A stretch of DNA of 64,000 bases, from assembly GCA_023398575.1 (NCBI GenBank), contig JAEWSC010000095.1, positions 76,829-140,828 of the forward strand. Reading direction: 5' to 3'. This DNA comes from Bacillota bacterium. GTDB lineage: Bacteria > Bacillota > Clostridia > Christensenellales > Aristaeellaceae. Position numbers and translations under genes: made by a program. The notes under the pieces were generated by a model that saw only the letters and a list, made by a program, of their open reading frames with translations, did not search any database and had not been told where the DNA came from. Position 1 is the first letter of the stretch; each line of letters opens with the position of its first letter. This document shows positions 60,621 through 64,000 of this stretch, piece by piece.

Positions 60621-61641
60621 GGGCGGCCTCCAGTATTTCTTTCACCGTTACGGGGCGGTGCTCCAACCAGGATTTTTTGGCGGCCATGGCCAGGACAACC
60701 GGGGATAGGGCGTCATCCACATTTACGGGCACAGGGGTATCATTGACGATAGCGGCGATGAAGGCTTTCATTTCCTTGATGAAGGAAGCCATGTACCGCT
60801 CCAGGAAGAAGTATTGGGGCTTGTCGGAAACAACACCGGCGGCGGTGCTAACCTTCACGGTGGTATCGCCATCATTTTCGCCGGCAGCCATGCCAAACGC
60901 GCCAAACACCTCTACCCGCTGGTCGTAGCCATAGGCGGCCCGGCGGCTATTATCAATGACGCCCAGAGCGCCGTTTTCAAACTTCAGCAGCACGATGGCG
61001 GTATCCACATCGCCGGCCTTGCCGATGGCGGGGTCTACCAACACAGCGCCTTGGGCATACACTTCGGTAACGGGGCTGCCGGCTTGGAACTGAGCCATGT
61101 CAAAATCGTGAATCATCATATCAATGAACAGGCCGCCGCTGGAGGCCGCATATTCGGCCGACGGGGGTTCGGGGTCGCGGGAGGTGATTTTCACCACTTC
61201 TACCTTGCCCAGCTTGCCGCTGGCGGCGGTTTCCTGCACCCGGCCATGGTTGTGGTCAAAGCGACGGTTGAAGCCGATCTGCATCTTGACGCCATTGTCC
61301 TCAGCTGCCTTCTTGGCGGCAAGAATTTTTTCAATGGTCAAATCCACGGGCTTTTCGCAGAAGATGTGTTTCTTCTGCTTGGCGGCAGCGATGGAAATGT
61401 CCGCATGGGTGGTTGTGGGGGAGCAGACCAACACCGCGTCGATGGCGGGATTGTTGAGAATGTCTTCATAGTTGGAGGTGAAGGCAGGAATGCCCAAGCG
61501 CTCTGCCAGTGCCTTGGCCTTGCTTACATCCACGTCGCTGACCATGGCGACTTCCGCTTCCGGGATGTGGTAGGTGATGGATTCGCCGTGAACGTTGCCG
61601 ATGCGCCCCGCGCCAATGATACCGATTTGCAGCTTTTTCAT
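60613..61641 (-). CDS. iolG: Inositol 2-dehydrogenase
   Basis: 342 residues, Gfo/Idh/MocA family. Rossmann motif GIIGAGRIGNVH (7-18), catalytic Lys97 in EKPVD and the Asp/His of MMIHDFDMAQF. It oxidises myo-inositol to scyllo-inosose with NAD, the first step of the pathway. GGAAGGAGG-like sequence precedes the ATG. The gene is separated from iolA by repeat copy C (235 bases), the only wide gap in this operon. Confidence 0.95.
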   Translation of the reverse strand: MKKLQIGIIGAGRIGNVHGESITYHIPEAEVAMVSDVDVSKAKALAERLGIPAFTSNYEDILNNPAIDAVLVCSPTTTHADISIAAAKQKKHIFCEKPVDLTIEKILAAKKAAEDNGVKMQIGFNRRFDHNHGRVQETAASGKLGKVEVVKITSRDPEPPSAEYAASSGGLFIDMMIHDFDMAQFQAGSPVTEVYAQGAVLVDPAIGKAGDVDTAIVLLKFENGALGVIDNSRRAAYGYDQRVEVFGAFGMAAGENDGDTTVKVSTAAGVVSDKPQYFFLERYMASFIKEMKAFIAAIVNDTPVPVNVDDALSPVVLAMAAKKSWLEHRPVTVKEILEAAHV

Positions 61642-61702
61642 GGAGGAAGGCTCCCTTCAAAATATGTATTGATGGTTGATAACCTAGTGAAAACAAATCT
61701 AT

Positions 61703-61873
61703 GGGGAGAAACGAGGGGCACAGCCCCTCGTTTATATTCGTCTCGGACGGCTTTGCCGGCCGGGCGGGGCGCTTGCGGAGCAAGCTTTCCTTACACGATT
61801 TCACGGCCATAAAGCCCGTGGCTTTGTAGTGAAATCGTGCAGACTCAAACAAATGACATCGTCATTTGTTTGA
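61703..61873 (+). repeat. Multi-hairpin intergenic element, copy C
   Basis: GGGGAG (61703-61708). H1 is AAACGAGGGGC/GCCCCTCGTTT, 61709-61719 with 61723-61733. H2 is a short GGaCGGC/GCCGgCC hairpin, 61745-61761. H3 is GCTTGC/GCAAGC, 61771-61776 with 61780-61785. The linker is TTTCCTTAC (61786-61794). H4 is ACGATTTCAC/GTGAAATCGT, 61795-61804 with 61829-61838, with inner AAAGCC/GGCTTT. GTGCAG precedes H5, TCAAACAAATGAC/GTCATTTGTTTGA, 61845-61857 with 61861-61873. Its orientation is opposite to the iol genes that flank it. Confidence 0.75.
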
Positions 61874-61876
61874 TAT

Positions 61877-63388
61877 TTATAGCGATCCGTCCCAAGTATT
61901 AACGGACGTTTTTTTCTTTTCTTCCTCGTCGAACCAGCGAACGGTTACGCACTTTGTCTCGGTGAAGAAGCGGAAAGCGTCTTTGCCGTGGCAGTGGAGG
62001 TCACCAAAGAAGGACTTTTTGTGTCCGCTAAAGGGGAATACGGCCATGGGAACGGGGATGCCCACGTTCACGCCCACCATGCCGCCGTCCGAACGCTTGG
62101 CGAACTCCCTGGCATAGTGGCCATTTTGCGTAAAGATCACCGAACCGTTGGCGAAGGGATTTTCGTTGATCAGGTTCAACCCTTCTTCAAAGCCCTTAAC
62201 GCGTTTGATGCAAAGGACGGGACCGAACACTTCCTTCTGGCCAATGCTCATTTCGCTGGTTACGTGATCCAAGATGGTGTGACCTACATAGAAGCCATTA
62301 TCAAAGCCTTCCACCTTCACGTTGCGGCCGTCCAGAATAACCTTGGCTCCTTCATCAATGCCCTTTTGAATCCATTCGGATACAAACTGCTTGTGGGATG
62401 CACTGACCACCGGCCCCAGTTCTGTTGCCTTATCATAGGCGGGGCCGATTTTTTGCAGCTTCGACAGGCGAACCAGTTCAGCCACCAATGCATCGGCAAT
62501 TTCTTCTTCCACCACAACAACAGGCAAGGCCATGCAGCGCTCACCGGCGCAGCCAAAGCTGGAATTCATAATGCCGGCGGCTGTACGGGTGATGGGGGCG
62601 TCTTTGAGCACCAGGGCATGGTTCTTGGCCTCACACAGCGCTTGCACCCGCTTGCCATGAGCGGCTGCGGTGGAGTAGACATGCAGACCGACGCTGGTAG
62701 AGCCTACGAAGGTAATACCTTGAATATCGGGGTGGGTGAGCAGAATTTCCGCTTCGTTGCGGGAGCAGGGAACAATGTTCAGCACGCCGTCGGGGAACCC
62801 GGCTTCTTTGTACAGTTCGGCCATGCGCAGGCTGGTCATAGGCGTTCCGCTGGCGGGCTTTAACACATAGGTGTTGCCGCAGACAATGGCCAAGGGAGCC
62901 ATCCAACCCATGGGGATCATGGCGGGGAAGTTCCAAGGCGCGATACCGGCGAATACGCCCATGGGCTCGCGGTACAGGGTGGTGTCGTAACCGGAGGAGG
63001 TATCCATCAGGCTTTCGCCCATTAAAAGGCTGGGGGCGGAGCAGGCCAATTCCACCATTTCTTTGGCTTTCAGTACGTCGCCGGCGGCCTCGGACAAGGT
63101 TTTGCCATGCTCAGTGGCCAGCATGAGTGTCAACTCATCAAGATTCTTTTCAATCAGTTCACGTAGCTTGAACATCAGGTCCGCCCGCCTTTTTACGGGT
63201 GTATCCCGCCAGGCGGGGTAAGCGGCCTTGGCAGCAGCGATGGCAGCTTCCACTTCTTCTTTTACGCAGCAGGGGCTCTTGGCGATGACTTCACCGGTGG
63301 AAGGATTGAACACGTCCACGAACTTTTCGGTTTTGGAGGTTACGTGTTGACCACCAATGTAAGCTTTGAGAATTTGAACTTGAGACAA
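61877..63388 (-). CDS. iolA: Malonate-/methylmalonate-semialdehyde dehydrogenase (CoA-acylating)
   Basis: 503 residues, aldehyde dehydrogenase superfamily, MmsA/IolA type. NAD site APWNFPAMIPMGWMAPLA and GSTSVG; catalytic Cys285 in GCAGERCMALPV; family-specific LCEAKNHALVL. It converts malonate semialdehyde to acetyl-CoA, the last step of inositol breakdown, releasing CO2. It starts at TTG 63388 with AAGGATGATC upstream. The stop lies just 4 bases from the end of repeat copy C. Confidence 0.95.
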   Translation of the reverse strand: MSQVQILKAYIGGQHVTSKTEKFVDVFNPSTGEVIAKSPCCVKEEVEAAIAAAKAAYPAWRDTPVKRRADLMFKLRELIEKNLDELTLMLATEHGKTLSEAAGDVLKAKEMVELACSAPSLLMGESLMDTSSGYDTTLYREPMGVFAGIAPWNFPAMIPMGWMAPLAIVCGNTYVLKPASGTPMTSLRMAELYKEAGFPDGVLNIVPCSRNEAEILLTHPDIQGITFVGSTSVGLHVYSTAAAHGKRVQALCEAKNHALVLKDAPITRTAAGIMNSSFGCAGERCMALPVVVVEEEIADALVAELVRLSKLQKIGPAYDKATELGPVVSASHKQFVSEWIQKGIDEGAKVILDGRNVKVEGFDNGFYVGHTILDHVTSEMSIGQKEVFGPVLCIKRVKGFEEGLNLINENPFANGSVIFTQNGHYAREFAKRSDGGMVGVNVGIPVPMAVFPFSGHKKSFFGDLHCHGKDAFRFFTETKCVTVRWFDEEEKKKTSVNTWDGSL

Positions 63389-63424
63389 TCAGATCATCCT
63401 TTCTGAGGGCGGTAATTGTTGGGT

Positions 63425-64000
63425 TTAACCGCGTGCGATCATTTCGCCATACTGCTTTTTCTTTTCGGCAATAAAAGCGCGGATGGCTTCCTCCGTAGGC
63501 ATATCCTGAGAACAGGCATGGCTGGCTACCAGCATGGCGGCAGAGGCGCTGCCAAACTCGAGGGCATCAATGATTTCCCATCCGGACAGCAGGCCATGCA
63601 GGAAAGCGGAGCCATATCCATCGCCGCCGCCGAATCCTTTGAGGGCTTCCACCGGGAAAGGTTTGATGGAGAATGCGCCATCCTTGGTGTAGGCAGTGGA
63701 GCCCTTTTTGCCATGCTTGATAATGGCAATTTTGACGCCTTTGTTCAGCCAGTAATCGGCGGAGGTTTTGTCCGTGCCATCAAGACCTATCAGGCGCTCC
63801 ATGCGGTCATATTCCTCACGGGAGCCCATGAGGATATCCGCCTTTTCTGCCACCCAAGCGGTATATATGGCAATTTCGTCATCGTTTTTCCAGGTGTAGG
63901 CGCGGTAATCGGCATCGAAAACCACCGGTGTGTTTGTTTTCTTAGCCAGCTGCAATACCTTCAAGGCGGCTTCGCGGGAGGGACTTTGGGATAAAGCTGT
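63425..64000 (-). CDS. iolC: 5-dehydro-2-deoxygluconokinase, 5' end cut by window edge
   Basis: The reading frame continues past the right edge; about 191 C-terminal residues are seen. It has a PfkB/ribokinase fold: VVFDADYRAYTWKNDDE, MGSREEYDRM and the catalytic loop GFGGGDGYGSAFLHGLLSG with the base Asp. It phosphorylates 2-deoxy-5-keto-gluconate, step 5 of the pathway. It lies 36 bases upstream of iolA. iolJ (aldolase), regulator and transporter genes must lie outside this window. Confidence 0.94.
   Translation of the reverse strand, partial: TALSQSPSREAALKVLQLAKKTNTPVVFDADYRAYTWKNDDEIAIYTAWVAEKADILMGSREEYDRMERLIGLDGTDKTSADYWLNKGVKIAIIKHGKKGSTAYTKDGAFSIKPFPVEALKGFGGGDGYGSAFLHGLLSGWEIIDALEFGSASAAMLVASHACSQDMPTEEAIRAFIAEKKKQYGEMIARG

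Noticed and set aside
60814..61812. 332-codon plus-strand frame across iolG and its upstream gap
   Set aside because: Antisense shadow of iolG; Gly/His-rich low-complexity translation with no recognisable domain.
8043..61873. Copies A, B and C as a CRISPR array
   Set aside because: They are single, far apart and differ in stem sequence; there are no tandem repeats with spacers and no cas genes.
61988..62863. 291-codon plus-strand frame opposite iolA
   Set aside because: Shadow of the aldehyde dehydrogenase gene; no start signal or family match.

Overview
Organism. The window looks like a chromosomal piece of a Clostridia-type Bacillota (Firmicutes) bacterium. Pointers are strong AGGAGG-like ribosome binding sites, frequent TTG/GTG starts, TTGACA/TATAAT promoters, an LCP-family wall enzyme, PadR/HAAS and EndoA-type MazF genes, and the birA / acpS / nnr neighbourhood. 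Base composition is slightly GC-rich by eye. A Christensenellales-like source is a guess only. Genes are dense, and no rRNA, tRNA, CRISPR array, phage or transposase gene was found.

Layout. 1-3853 (minus): MoxR ATPase, DUF58 protein and a transglutaminase-like membrane protein cut by the left edge. 3854-4086: two overlapping divergent promoters. 4087-8746 (plus): birA, P1 peptidase, acpS, bifunctional NAD(P)HX repair enzyme, structured repeat copy A, then a MazF toxin with no visible antitoxin. 8818-16512 (plus): YitT membrane protein, a BMP-family (nucleoside-type) ABC transporter, CTP synthase. 16562-18328 (minus): GH13 maltodextrin hydrolase behind a LacI/MalR-like operator. 18599-23459 (plus): serC, serA, LCP-family protein and sn-glycerol-1-phosphate dehydrogenase. 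23531-28705: unknown Cys-motif protein, free-Met-sulfoxide reductase, PadR/HAAS pair, MerR regulator with its own 19-bp-spacer promoter, Usp and a small membrane protein. 28946-30389 (minus): beta and gamma-like subunits of a sodium-pumping decarboxylase without an alpha subunit. 30515-33506 (plus): a leader with an intrinsic terminator, CNNM/CorC transporter, secreted DUF4352-like protein and a 42-residue membrane peptide. 33609-38207: triple-repeat protein, ArsC-like protein lacking its catalytic Cys, and a PAS/GGDEF/EAL protein.

38411-44072 (minus) is an Opp/Dpp-type ABC operon. 44313-45264 holds a C39-like protease and a small protein. 45355-56957 looks like a glycan or peptide utilisation island: a beta-lactamase-fold hydrolase and a GH38-like/DUF5054 hydrolase (minus), facing a second Opp/Dpp-type ABC operon (plus, interrupted by repeat copy B), a HAD phosphatase and an AraC regulator. 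57041-64000 (minus) is a myo-inositol catabolic operon in the order iolC-iolA-[repeat copy C]-iolG-iolB-iolD-iolE; iolC is cut by the right edge.

Most unusual feature. Three intergenic regions (8043-8220, 50838-51064, 61703-61873) share one architecture: a GGGGAG box, five ordered hairpins and an NTTCCTTRC linker. The stems differ almost completely between copies but remain perfectly paired, while linkers and one loop are conserved. This looks like an undescribed family of structured intergenic elements. Other points of interest: a catalytically dead ArsC-like protein, an attenuator-like leader before the CorC gene, and five exported proteins (including all three ABC binding proteins) whose signal peptides lack a lipobox Cys.
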